Below are positions 51,245-61,500 of a DNA stretch of 64,000 bases, one piece after another (the first letter of the stretch is position 1; every line of letters starts with the position of its first letter). Location: positions 310,001 to 374,000 of the forward strand of contig CP060773.1 of assembly GCA_023205875.1 (NCBI GenBank). The letters run 5' to 3'. A program made the translations under genes and the position numbers. Below the pieces are notes generated by a model. It had not been told where the DNA came from and did no database searches. It worked only from the letters and a program-made list of their open reading frames with translations. This DNA comes from Chloropicon primus (taxonomy: Eukaryota > Chlorophyta > Chloropicophyceae > Chloropicales > Chloropicaceae).

Positions 51245-51711
51245 TCATTCATGATGTTCTCCCTTGTACTTGAGGTACTCCCTGTACGATGCGTTGTCTA
51301 AGGGCCTCCGCACCTCCTGTTCTTGTGCCGGTGTGTTCCAAGACCGCCAGGTGCTGGGCTTGTCCCACGTCCCTCTTGCTTTGTGAAGCGCCCGCGTGTG
51401 GGCGCGCATATCCTCTAGCAGCTAGTGACGTGAGACACACAGACAGAGAGAGAGAGAGAGGGAAGGAGAACATAAGCACCAATCGTCAGCGAGGGGAACT
51501 TTTTCGATCCACTGGGACGAAGCACAGAGTCGCGACACTCCATCGATCAGACCCCTCCCTACTGACCGGTCGACGAACACCGCAGCGGTCTCTCCTGGCA
51601 TCTCACCTTCCGATGCAAAGGGTCGTCCTTGTCCGCTTTCTTTTCGAAAGCCTCGAGGAGTTTGTCAATATCCTCCTCGACCTTCTCGGCACCCTCTCTC
51701 TCCTCCGCCAT
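51245..51711 (-). CDS. Small two-exon protein of unknown family
   Basis: Exon 1 (51607-51711) encodes MAEEREGAEKVEED to DDPLHRK and exon 2 (51245-51421) encodes LLEDMRAHTRALHK to YREYLKYKGEHHE. They are joined in phase 0 across a 185-base GT-AG intron (GTGAGATG donor, CACTAG acceptor), giving 93 residues. The protein is highly charged: helical, acidic N-terminal part, then a tryptophan-bearing middle (GTWDKPSTWRSWNTP). I do not recognise the family. Support is the clean splice with full frame on both sides, a start ATG in a purine-rich leader and a protein-like composition in an otherwise low-complexity region. The stop codon lies in an ATTC/TGAA tetranucleotide run, so repeat slippage would still give TGA. 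It is divergent from the bestrophin-like gene 0.6 kb away. Confidence 0.6.
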
Positions 51712-52303
51712 ACCCTCTCTCTCTCCCTCTCCTCTCTCTCGTCTCTTCCGCCAACAGTACAGACACGACACAACTTCTTCCAGACAACGACCCACGAGCG
51801 AAGCGAGGACTCTTTCGAAAGCTCGCGACACGCCTCTTCCGCTCCGCTCTCCCTCCTCCTCTCCCTCTCCCTCTCCCTCTCCCTCTCCCTCTCCTCCTCC
51901 TCTTCCCTTCACCTCGAGCGTTTCGTTCCGCAAGTTGAAGCGTTTCTTTCTTCTTCTCCGTTCGCTTCGCTGCTGCTGCTGCTGCCGCATCACTCAAGGG
52001 AAAGAGGAGACGAGACGAGACGAGCGGAAGGATTCCGCCATTACATTGTCAGACTCCTTCCGCTTTGCTCTTTGCTCTTTGCTCTTTGCCTCTTCTCTTC
52101 TTCTTGTGTCAAGGCTAGACAAAGCTGTGAAGCTGAAGCTGGAGCTCAAGGGGAAGTCCATTACCTTTTCTTTCCTCGGGTCAAGCGCTTTGGCTGGACA
52201 ATTGACGCTTGCTTGCGTTCATCGTGGCACGGGGTCTTCCCTTGGTGGATTCTTTCGCTTGGCTTGGGTTCGGGGTCAACGCTTGACGAGGAGGAGGACG
52301 AGG
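51712..52303. promoter_or_regulatory. Divergent intergenic region, small gene / bestrophin-like gene
   Basis: About 590 bases of TC-rich sequence, including a CTCCCT-type run at about 51,850-51,900 and a CTTTGCT triple near 52,070-52,090. Open frames run through it on both strands because of the biased composition. I see no domain in them and regard the region as promoters and leaders. Confidence 0.5.
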
Positions 52304-53821
52304 ATGAGCAGCAAGCACAAGAGGAGTGAGAGCGTGGGTGGCTCGCCGAGTACGAGCAGGAGGGCGGAGGAGGAGAGCCCAAGCAGTTACTCTATGTGGT
52401 ACAGTCGGTACGGGAGCAATGAGGCGGAGGGTGGGGACCTGGAGGGTGGTGAGATGGAGAGGGACATGGAGGCCACGCTCACAGCGTGCGTTACGCGCTT
52501 GGGCAGGGGAGGGCAGAAGGAGGCGAGGAGGGGCTGCTTCAAGTGGAGAGCGTCGAAGGAGACGGCAGCAGCCTTGAGGGAGGAGGGATTCGCTCCCCTT
52601 GCGGACCAACCTCCAACCGATGGCTCGCTGGAATTCAAGTACCTCGTGGATGATATGATGCGAGTCGTGTACGAAGGCGCGGGGGTAAAGAAGATCGCGA
52701 GGTACAACGAGCAGAAGCTGGTGAGGTACGGCTGGATGAAGAGGAAGGTGTACAGGACAACATTCCTGGCGTCCTCTTATGGCTGGCTTCAGATTTTTTT
52801 CCTCTACGGCCTCACAGGATTCGTGGCCGCCATGGTATTCACGCTGCTCAAAGCCGTCGGAGCGAACGACAGGACGGTGGAGAGCCTTCAGAGTGGTCTG
52901 GAGATCTCCAGCACGATCGAGATCTTCGTGGCCTTCCTGTTGGGCAGTTTCATCAAGAAGACGATCGATATTTGGTGGGAGCTCAGGCACGACACCCTGC
53001 AACAGCTGATGAACGTCATCGCGGACATGTGCCTGAGAATGGCGATTTACTTTCCGGGAAAGGATTACGAGGACAGGCACGCCAGGGAGACGATCATGCG
53101 TTACGGGATCTTGAGCCTGGCCCTCTTGTTCCAGGATGCGAAGAAGGTGGACATATGGAAGAAGAGACAAGCACGGGGCTGCGGCGTGTTGAACTTGGAC
53201 CACTTGCAGAGGGACAAGCTCCTGACGTCCAGGGAGGCCGCGCTCCTGCACAACGTTCCCGCTAAAAGCCAGATGTGCTGGGTATGGATCTCCTCCCTCT
53301 TCACCAAGTGGTGCTTGGACGGCAGGCTGCCTGACCCCCTTGGGAACCAAAACTCGATGCTGCAGTACAGCGAAGAAGCGAGGAACGCCATCTCCACCAT
53401 ACTCGCGCAGCTCACGATGCAGTTCCCTCTGAGCTATTCCTACCTCATCGTTTTCTTCTGCAAGGTTTACATGGGGACGTTGGCCGTCGAAGCTGGAGTG
53501 ACGGCGGGGTCCTCCCTCCTTCAGGGCCAAACCAATTACGCTACGCTGTTGACAAAATGCTTTGCACTCACAGTGTCGCCCATTGTGTACCAAGGGCTGC
53601 TGGAGCTGAAGGAGAGGGTGAGCAATCCCTTCAGGAACAATATGCAGGACTACAGCCTCAAAATGTTCCACGCTCGGCTCAGGAATGAATGCACCGGATT
53701 CTTCAAGTGCGCCATGGAGCCCCCGTACACGACGCCGGAGGATCCCGAGCCCTCCAGGCTTCCTCCTCAGTTCATCGAGCGTCAAGTGAACACCGCCATG
53801 TACGACTTCGACGTGTATTAG
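52304..53821 (+). CDS. Bestrophin-like anion channel
   Basis: The 505-residue protein starts at ATG 52304 (MSSKHKRSES); upstream the same frame is TC-rich leader. After a 120-residue polar N terminus comes YGWLQIFFLYGLTGFVAAMVF (first membrane helix), then the bestrophin signature region FVAFLLGSFIKKTIDIWWEL, corresponding to the pore-neck helix with the conserved double tryptophan. RETIMRYGILSLALLFQDAKK and LLTSREAALL match the cytosolic helices, and SYSYLIVFFCKVYMGTLAVEAG and SPIVYQGLLELKERVSNPF the later membrane helices. Bestrophins form pentameric chloride/bicarbonate channels. The acidic run that follows NPF in animal bestrophins (the calcium clasp) is absent here: the residues are RNNMQDYS. 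Calcium gating by that site is therefore doubtful. No organelle target is obvious. Its 3' end lies 99 bases from the converging TMEM97 gene. Confidence 0.75.
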   Translation: MSSKHKRSESVGGSPSTSRRAEEESPSSYSMWYSRYGSNEAEGGDLEGGEMERDMEATLTACVTRLGRGGQKEARRGCFKWRASKETAAALREEGFAPLADQPPTDGSLEFKYLVDDMMRVVYEGAGVKKIARYNEQKLVRYGWMKRKVYRTTFLASSYGWLQIFFLYGLTGFVAAMVFTLLKAVGANDRTVESLQSGLEISSTIEIFVAFLLGSFIKKTIDIWWELRHDTLQQLMNVIADMCLRMAIYFPGKDYEDRHARETIMRYGILSLALLFQDAKKVDIWKKRQARGCGVLNLDHLQRDKLLTSREAALLHNVPAKSQMCWVWISSLFTKWCLDGRLPDPLGNQNSMLQYSEEARNAISTILAQLTMQFPLSYSYLIVFFCKVYMGTLAVEAGVTAGSSLLQGQTNYATLLTKCFALTVSPIVYQGLLELKERVSNPFRNNMQDYSLKMFHARLRNECTGFFKCAMEPPYTTPEDPEPSRLPPQFIERQVNTAMYDFDVY

Positions 53822-53920
53822 CTCAATCCGATGGAGATGGAGAGAGAGGGGGGGGGAAGGGAGAGGGGGCGAGCGATTGGGTGCTTCGCAGTTCTCTTGG
53901 GCTTACATTCTCTTGGGTTA

Positions 53921-54580
53921 TTATTCGTTCTTATTCTGAGACTTGTCCTCTCCGAAGGGCGCTTTGGAGGCGAGCATTTTCAATGCCAGGAGGAGTGGCA
54001 TGACCAAGTAGGGCAAGTAAATGCCAGTGAGCGTCAGCCTTTCCACGTCCGAGAGCTTGGCGTCGCTGTTCAGCCACAGTGATCCTAAAATTGGAACCAG
54101 TGTCGTCGCCGTGTGTATGCCGTACATCAGCGCCGGCTTGCGGGAAGGAGGGGAAACAGACAAGGAGGTTCTCGTCAGCGCGCAGGGAAAGGGAGCCAAT
54201 GGCATGTGGAGCAGGGGACTCACCAGTCGGATCCAATTCTTGGAACAAACGAAAGCATAAGTCGCTGCCAGGAAGAAGGGCACCTGCAAAAGGAGTTCGC
54301 ACCATATGATAGACCTCAGCCACGCCGGGCACGTTCCCATCAAAGGGTCCTTGAAGTTGTCCAGATGAAACTGCAGAAGGTCATGGCAAGCTTTTGGAAA
54401 GTACTCCGCCGGAAGGATGCATTGGCAATCCACGAACAAAGTGGTTGGCACGTGAGTCACGAAGAATATCACGAATACGAGGTCCAGGGGCCTCTGAAAT
54501 ATAGAAACCTTCTTCTTCTTTCCTCCGAGGGACAGCGGGTGAGCCGCTATGCTCCATCGCCGATTCGGTGCCGACGACAT
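53921..54580 (-). CDS. TMEM97 / sigma-2 receptor (EXPERA family)
   Basis: Two exons, 54224-54580 and 53921-54136, separated by an 87-base intron (54137-54223, GTGAGTC to CCGCAAG, phase 0), give 190 residues; human TMEM97 has 176. The four-helix EXPERA fold is clear: RPLDLVFVIFFVTHVPTTLF, then an aspartate (VDCQ), FKDPLMG, IWCELLLQVPFFLAATYAF, ALMYGIHTATTLVPILG and YLPYLVMPLLLALKML. The two aspartates and the glutamate of the ligand site (LFxD, FKDP, CEL) are present. The family sits in the endoplasmic reticulum and endolysosomes and is tied to sterol handling. The intron length is a multiple of three without a stop, so unspliced translation would insert 29 residues after NWIRL, in the loop before helix three. 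The start is ATG 54580 (MSSAPNRR). Confidence 0.88.
   Translation of the reverse strand: MSSAPNRRWSIAAHPLSLGGKKKKVSIFQRPLDLVFVIFFVTHVPTTLFVDCQCILPAEYFPKACHDLLQFHLDNFKDPLMGTCPAWLRSIIWCELLLQVPFFLAATYAFVCSKNWIRLVSPLLHMPLAPFPCALTRTSLSVSPPSRKPALMYGIHTATTLVPILGSLWLNSDAKLSDVERLTLTGIYLPYLVMPLLLALKMLASKAPFGEDKSQNKNE
54137..54223 (-). other. Intron of the TMEM97 gene (87 bases, frame-keeping)
   Basis: Donor CTG|GTGAGTC and acceptor CCCGCAAG|CCGGCG on the minus strand. Removing it restores the family's continuous alignment between NWIRL and PALMYGIHT. It contains no stop in frame. Confidence 0.8.
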
Positions 54581-54962
54581 CCTCCTCCAACGATGCTCCT
54601 CCTCGCTCTTCCTGACGAGTCCACGAGTCAAGTCAGCACAAACGATTTCCTTTCCTTTCCTTTCCTTTCGTTTCCTCTCGTTTCGTTTCGGCTTCCGCGA
54701 GTGAGTGAGGGTCATCCGAGAGAGAGAAGGCCACGATGCTTCCGCCTGTCATCGCCATCCCTCCTCCCTCCCTCCTTCTCGGCCGCGTCTGCCGTCCTAA
54801 ACAAACACAACTCACTCACCTCACCTCCCTCGTCCTCGTCCCTTCTTCCCGCCACGTGCCGTGCTGGCGGATTGAAGGCCAAGATAGTGAGGATGAGGAG
54901 GAGGATGAGGTGAGGATGAGGAGGAGATGATGTAATGATAATTGTTGTTCAATTCGTTTGGT
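54581..54962. other. Intergenic region between TMEM97 and the pseudouridine synthase
   Basis: It should hold the TMEM97 leader and promoter and the 3' untranslated end of the next minus-strand gene. A TTTCC run lies at about 54,643-54,680 and a GAGGATGAG purine run at about 54,888-54,927. No gene seen. Confidence 0.5.
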
Positions 54963-56927
54963 TTACTCTTTCAACTCCTTCCTTTCCTTCATCTCTTCCC
55001 TTTCCCTTTCCCTTTTCCTTTTGGCCAAAGCGGCGCTCCACGTCTCGTGCGTGGCCAAGAACTTGGCGACTTGCTCCTCGGGGAGGTTGCCGTGCCACTC
55101 CTTCAGCTCCTCCTCGAACGTGGACCAATCCTCGTGGTCCACGAAACTGCCCAGGGCGGGAAGCATCTGCTCCACCTCGAAGGCTTGCTGGATCTCCTTG
55201 CCCGCAGGCGTCATCTCCAGCTTGTCGTCCTCGTCCCTGTTCTTGAAGTCCTCTCGCGCGAACGGAAGGAAGTTGAGGTCTTTCAGCACCAAGGTGTGGG
55301 CAGGCGCGAAAGGCAAGGACACATTTGCCGGCGCCGAAAGCACTGCATCCCACGAAACGAAAGCAGCAGCAAAAGCAGAAGGAGATCTGTCAGGCACGAC
55401 CGTGACCGCGTTCGCGGCGTTCGACTCGATAGGATTCGTCACTGGTGGTGAACTCACCTGCGGAAATGAAATTCGTCGGGACCATGTTCCTATACGCTGC
55501 AATCATGAGGCCGACCATGTGCCTGATTTGGTGGTACATGAACGATTCTCCCTGAATCGTAACCCTCAGCGCGAGCCTCTTCTCGCCGTCGCTTTTCCCC
55601 AAATTGGTCAGGCGCGCGCCGCAGCTCACCTCATGCATGTGCCTGTAGTGCGACCTGTCCAGCTTGGTCTTCCTGTTGAAAGTGTGAAACCACCTCACGT
55701 TGTCGCAGAACTTCTCGACTTCGACTTCCCTCTCGGCCGAGTCGCCGCCCTCCTTCCCCACCGTGGATGGCTCCTCTCCCCGCTCCTCCCGCTCCGCTCC
55801 TCCCTCCGCCGCAGCCCCTCCCCCCTCCGCCGATCTGTCCCGCTTCACCTTGTCATGCTTCTCGTACAGCCTCTTCTTGAGCTTGTCCCTGTGCTTCTTC
55901 GTGTACAGCCGTCGCTCCGTGAAGTTGTGGTAAGGCTTGAACCCACAAAACAGAGGCAGAACGTTCGAGTTGAAGTCGGTCAAGGACTTCTCCACTTCCG
56001 CCGGGGAGACGCACTCGCCGTTCTCATCGATGGCTATGCCAAGCACAGGGGCTGGAATGTAAAACTGGTACGTTCTCTTGTTGCAGAAGGCCCTCGGAGC
56101 AAAGCCCTTTGTCACCGGCGTGACGGAGAATACGCGCAACTTCCGGGGCAACTCATCGTTGACCTTTTCTACCAACTCCTTCCCGCACTTCCCATCAATC
56201 CAGTAGTTGTAAGGGCACTCCAGCTTGAGTGTCATGACATTCGCCAGGGCATGGACGCCCTTGTCCGTCCTGCTCGCCCTGTTCACCCTCACTTTCTTCT
56301 GATCAGGAAAGTTTGTCGGCAACACTCCACCCATGTCATGAAGGCCTTTGAACAGAACATACTCCAGTGTTTGTCCTTGGGCCGTGTCCTCATTGATCAT
56401 GCTCCCCTGCACAACACACACACACAATTCCAATCCAAACACAAAAGTCAACTCCGTGAGTCAGCAGGATGACCAAGCAAAGGCAATGCAGCTTGGGTTT
56501 GCATCACGTTGATGTTGATGTTGATGTTGATGTTGATGCTGTTGTTGGAAAGAGGAGAGTTCGGAACGAGGCAGGCAGGGAACGGGGATGGCATCCATTG
56601 CTCCGGATGATACTACCCGTCGATGCCTCATCTCTTCCTCTTTCGTTTGACACCTCGATGGAAAGAAATGGTGGTCAAGTGATGCGAGTGAATGGGGATT
56701 GGGGAATGACTTACGAGGTATCCTGTGCCGACGTAGCCGTAAAAGAATGCGACGTTCCTCTTCCTCGGCCTGTTCTCCCACTCCCTTGTCCCTTCCTTCA
56801 TCGCCTTCTTCGCTCCTCCTCCGTTGGACCTCAACACCTTTGCATCATCAACAGCATCAGCATCAGCATCAGCAACACTTTTGGCCATCCTGTTCCTGTT
56901 CTCCTCGTCGTTGCTGGCGTTGGTCAT
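54963..56927 (-). CDS. tRNA pseudouridine synthase, TruA/PUS1 family
   Basis: Three exons: 56715-56927, 55458-56406 and 54963-55342, with introns of 308 and 115 bases (phases 0 and 1), giving 513 residues. Exon 1 ends with KRNVAFFYGYVGTGYL, the family's first strand. Exon 2 carries the catalytic block RASRTDKGVHA (the aspartate is the nucleophile), then KRTYQFYIPAPVLG and FHNFT-type NFTERR, and late in the exon SFMYHQIRHMVGLMI. Exon 3 has APAHTLVLKDLNFLPF and a long charged C-terminal tail. Between NFT and the QIRHMVG block is a glycine/glutamate-rich insert of about 50 residues. PUS1 isomerises uridines in tRNA and other RNA in the nucleus and mitochondria. The start used is ATG 56927; an in-frame upstream start near 57,062 would add an arginine-rich leader that could be a mitochondrial targeting peptide. 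The first intron holds a GATGTT hexamer run. Confidence 0.85.
56505..56545. repeat. GATGTT hexanucleotide run in the first intron of the PUS1-like gene
   Basis: About six perfect or near-perfect GATGTT/GATGCTG units within the 308-base intron. Confidence 0.8.
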
Positions 56928-57505
56928 CCCAAACCCTCGCCAAGCTCGGTCAGGCGTTACGTTATTGTAACGGTCGGAGGGGTGGCGAGGCGTGTGGTGG
57001 CTGCGAGGGCGGCGAGGTCCAAGTCCCAGGCGATGGAGGCGGAGTCTCATCACCTGCTGCATCGAATCCTGCCTTATCTCTCTCTATCTCTGTGTGCTCA
57101 TGGGAATGCTGAGAGAGAGAGAGGGAGAGAAGAGAGGGATGATGATGATGATGGTGATGGTGATGGAGGTGATGAGAAGGAGAGAAGGGCATTGTCCTCC
57201 TCCTCTCTCTCTGTCTGTCTGTCTGTCTTTCTCTCTCTCTCTGTGTGCTCATGGGAATGCTGAGAGAGAGAGAGGGAGAGAAGAGAGGGATGATGATGAT
57301 GATGGTGATGGTGATGAGAAGGAGAGAAGGGCATTGTCCTCCTCCTCTCTCTCTCTCTCTCTCTGCCTGCCTGTCTCTCTCTCTGTCTGCTCATGGGGAA
57401 TGCTGAGAGAGAGGGAGAGGGAGTGGAGCGAGTGAGTGAGTGATGATGATGGAGATGATCCTGGGTCATCGATTGTGTACAGTGAAGCGATGCCCTCCTT
57501 TTAAG
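56928..57505. repeat. Intergenic minisatellite between the PUS1-like and FKBP genes
   Basis: Between about 57,075 and 57,430 a block repeats two and a half times. The block runs through a TC tract, the core GTGCTCATGGGAATGCTGAG, a GA tract, a GATGATGATG run and AGAAGGGCATTGTCC. Copies begin near 57,075, 57,229 and 57,365, and the copies differ mainly in length of the TC and GAT runs. No gene seen; open frames through it are low complexity. Confidence 0.8.
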
Positions 57506-57656
57506 CTACTTGATCTTAACCAGCTCGATCTCGAAGAGCAAAGGCTCGTTGCAGTGGTTGAGGAGCTGCCTCTTCGTGGCGAAAGTCGGCGGCAGCGGCT
57601 CCAACTCGAGCTGCTTTGGCTGCTTCTGGAACTCCTGCTCCCCGGTACTGGACATG

Positions 57657-57699
<43 letters not shown>

Positions 57700-58344
57700 C
57701 AACGTCAGGAGGAGGACAAGAGCGAGAAGCGAATAGAGGCACACTTACTACCCTAGCCTGGGAGGAATCAGCGCTCTTCGTTTCCCTCCCTTCCTCATCC
57801 CTCGCACGACGTCGCTCAGACCCGGTATGACCGTCTCGGAGCCCACCTTGAAGAGAAAGGGCTCCGTTGGTACGTCCGATGGCTGAAAGGAGACACCTTG
57901 GATGGTGCCGTAGATGAAGTAGCCATTCGATCGCCGAAGCACGTAATCAATCTCCACAACGTCCCCCTCCTTCACAGCTCTCTCTTCCTTTGGGTTCGGG
58001 CCAAGGTACACATCCTCGAATGGGACGCCGAGCTTGGTTCGCTCGTACTTCCCCTCCTCAGCAGCGCAGGGACCCTCCTCGAGCCCAAGGACTCCACAAA
58101 CAAGCAATCCGAGACTCACGGACCTGCGACCTGCAAGCCCAGCACCATCACCAACACCATCACCACCATCAACATCTGTCTGTCTCCTCCTCTCTGCCGA
58201 TGATGTTGATGCGACACGACGACTACGACGACTACGACGACTACGAAGATGAAGATGCTGGTGCCGCTGTTGTGGCGAGTCGAGGAAGCCTCGTGTGGTG
58301 GCTCCGGCTCCCCCTCCGCGTGCGCACGTACTCACTCCGTCCAT
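57506..58344 (-). CDS. FKBP-type peptidyl-prolyl isomerase, probably thylakoid lumen
   Basis: Exons 57749-58344 and 57506-57647 join across a 101-base intron (GTAAGTG to GTCCAG) that splits the TAT codon of the conserved LGY. The result is 245 residues. The catalytic domain begins near VKEGDVVEIDYVLRRSNGY, continues with FLFKVGSETVIPGLSDVVRGM and ALIPPRLGY, and ends with CNEPLLFEIELVKI. Before it lies RRSVSLGLLVCGVLG then PCAAEE. Twin arginine, a hydrophobic stretch and an AxA-like cleavage site are the pattern of Tat-dependent lumenal proteins. The region before that is arginine-rich and would serve as transit peptide, but I see no leading signal peptide such as a complex plastid would need. 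A GTGAGTACG donor sits three codons after the ATG at 58344, so the real first exon may differ. The intron contains a GA run at 57,662-57,692. Confidence 0.8.
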
Positions 58345-58516
58345 ATCGATCGCGCAAACACCAAAGCCACCCTGGCCTCACGTGTTCAGATCAGCATTGT
58401 GGCCAAGACAAGGCCGGGTGTGGTGAGATGATGATGATGATGAACATCAAGCCGATTGCTTGTTTTTGCGTTACCTTTTGTGTCTTTAAATTACAGTTGT
58501 GTTGATAATTATAAGT

Positions 58517-61500
58517 TTACCTGGAGCTTGTCCGAGGACGGTGCGACCCGTGCTTGTCCCTGCTCGGCGCACTGTGCTTCTCCCTGTTCGCCGGATCGAG
58601 GTACTTCTCCGGGTGAGAGAACTTGCAGGCAGCTCCGAACTTGCACACGCCATTCCTGGCAAAGTGGCCGCATTCGGGCTGGTTGGGCCTCAACGGGTAG
58701 CCGATGCTGTTCCTTCCGACCTTGTACTCGGGCGGGTGGTCGAACCTGCAAGTTTTGCAGTACCTGCACCAACCGGATTTCACAAAATATTCACACACGG
58801 GTTCTCCTGGCCTCCTTGGGTACTCCTCGTCTTCCTTGACGAGCTCCGCCGCGCTGCCCGCATCGTTGTACAGGTCGAGGGGACGAGTCTCCTCCATGCA
58901 GAAGGGCACCATGTCGCCCGGGGTGACATCGTCTGGAAAGTACCTCTGAAGCAGGGGGTCGGACCTGAGATTCTTGCAAGCAAAACTGTACAACGCCATG
59001 AACAACTTGGGGAAGGTGGTCGCAAAGTACGTGTACACGCCGTTGGGCACCGGGCCCAAGATCTCCTTCACCTCGTCGCTGTTGTCCCTGTAGTGCCCCA
59101 CCTTGTTCCTGATCATTCGCATCAGGTCTCTCAAACTGTACACAGAGTAATTCCGGAACTGCTTCGATTCCTCCCACAGGATCTTGTCGATCTGCTTGTG
59201 CCAAGGTCTTCTGTTGAGCACCTCGTTCCCGTAATTCTCCAGAGACCTCAACAGAGCAGGATTCGTCACCGTGTCCTCCTTCTCCATGCGGTGGCTCAAG
59301 TTCACGATGAAGTTCACCCTCCTCTCAAAATCCCACCAAAAGGGGTGAGCCATGACCGCCTTCATCTTCGGCCTTTCTCGGGGATTCTTCGTGATCATGG
59401 CGTACACAAGGTTGTTGGCTTCGTACCAGCTGATGTAGGCGATCCTAAGCAGGGTATCCGCCGTCCTGGGCCTGGAGGAGACGGGGTGCACCTTCTCCCT
59501 CGACTTTCGCCTCCAAGTGGGGACATAGACCTCCGGCTTGCGTTCCTTGCCATCAGCCTCAGCTTGGCACGTATCCCCCTGCCCCTTCTCCCCGGCGGCT
59601 TCATCGTTTGCGCCCTCTCCGGCGTCCCCTTCCTTCCTGTCGCCAGGTCCATCTCCCGCCGCGTCAGAGTCGCCGTCCTTGCTCTCTTCGCTCCCCAGCT
59701 CCTTCGGCCCTTCCGCCGCCTTGGCCCGCCTCCACTTGTCCGCCTCCCTGCCGTCGTCCCCCCCCAAATACATCCTCAGCATACTCATCGGCTTCAGGTC
59801 GAACTTTGCGTTGAGGATGTTGTGGTCCCTCTGAACAATGTGGTCTCCGAAAGGATGGTGCCTCGTCAAGGTGTAAAAGATGATGCATCCGAAAGAGAAG
59901 ACGTCCACGGCCTTGGTGTGCCGAATGCCGCTCGTGCTGCATTCCGCAGAATCGTTGGAATCGCCACCCTTGCTGGTGCTGCTGTTCATGCCCCCAGACT
60001 CCTCTTCTGGGACGGGCTTCAGAGACCCGGGCCGATCCTGCAAATTCGCGAGAGACGACTGCCTCTGGAGCTGCTGCTGCTTCTGCAGGAGCACCTCTGG
60101 CGCCTGCCAGCCCGACGATCCCATCCCCGTCCCATCAAAGGAGCTCTGCTCCGCTTGAAGCTGCTTGCTCAGGCCCATGTCGGACACCTTTGCCTTGTTT
60201 GCGCTCGTGAGCAGCACGTTCTGTGGTTTGAGGTCCCTGTGCACGATTCCCATGTCGTGCAAAGCCCTTATGGCCTTCCCGATGTCCGAGATCATTTCGA
60301 GCAGCACCGGCGGAACGACGATGCGGACCACATCAAAGTCCTGGCACACGATGCCTCTGTTCCGGGCAACGTCCTGTCGGCTCGTCATCCGCAAAGGCAC
60401 GACCCCGGAGACCATTTTCTTGAACTTTTGCGAGTTGACAAACTCGTGAAGAGTCCCTTGGCACCTTTCAAGAGCTAGGTAGATGAATTCCTCGTCCTGT
60501 TCCATCGCGAAACAACGCAAAACACTTGGGTGGGCATCCGAAACGATCAGGGCCTTGATCTCCTTCTCTGCCATGTGGAAGAACTCCCTGAGCAAGCGCT
60601 TGACAGCGACTTCCCTGTGATTCAGAGATCCCTCAAAGACGATCGTGCCTGCGCTGCCGTAACCCAGAATTTTGGGCGAAACAATCAAGTTCCCAATCAT
60701 CACCTCCTCGTTGGCAATCTTCTTCCGGTTGCTCAGTGGACTTTGCATCTCTGTTTTCTCCATCTTCTCGATCTTCTCCATCTCCTCCCGCAGCCGTTTC
60801 TGGGTGTTCTCGATGTTCGAGTAATACTCGTACAGGTAGCCACCAAAGGTGAACAGGACTGCGATCAGCAACGTCATGAGTGCCATGTAAAACGTTGTCC
60901 ACTTGCTGCCCTCAGGATCCTTCCTGGCAAGAGCGTTCGCGTCCAGTTCGTTTCCCTTCTTTTCGCCTTCCTTCTTCGCTTTTTTGTTTGTGAAAAAGGC
61001 AGGCAAGCTCTCCATGGTCTGCACGTCCTTCGACCCATCCTCAAGGGGAAACGTCATGAGCGACTTTCCCCCTCCCCTCACGTCCATAACGCTGGATAGC
61101 CGAGATCCTATCTCTCTTGGAACCGCCAAGGCATTGCTCCCCCTTCCCCCGTCAGGTTCCTTGCCAGGGCCAAGCCTCAAGTCATTCTTCAGGTTTGGCA
61201 TGATGAATATCCCACCGGTATGAATTCCAACGAGAATGTTCCCCTCCTCTCCACGAGACTCGTCCGACCACAGCTTGATGTTGTGCACGTGGCCCGAGAT
61301 GGAGTCCGACAAAGAAGCAGACACCGGCGTGGAATCAAGCTGCTCCGACCACAACTGCGCCATGTTCTCACGAGTGTTGGCGACTCGAATTGTGTTGTCG
61401 ATGGTCGTGAAAACCCTCAGAGTTTCCGCAAGCTTGGAAAATTGCTTCATGTGGGGCCCGTTGAGAAGCTTGTCGCCAGAGAGATCTCTGTCCGGCTTGA

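Noticed and set aside
51559-51997. Longer minus-strand start for the small gene, with glutamine or alanine runs
   Set aside because: The longer frames open at GTG or TTG, not ATG, or need a second intron through purine repeats. The ATG at 51711 with a single intron is simpler.
52181-53785. Minus-strand open frame of about 530 codons
   Set aside because: Antisense to the bestrophin-like gene, whose plus-strand translation has clear family motifs.
56469-57263. Open frames on both strands through the GATGTT and minisatellite region
   Set aside because: Low-complexity translations that change frame with repeat length; the only coding part is exon 1 of the PUS1-like gene.
58499-60478. Plus-strand open frame of about 660 codons
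   Set aside because: It is antisense to the IRE1 kinase and zinc-finger coding region; its histidine/leucine/arginine-rich translation has no domain.
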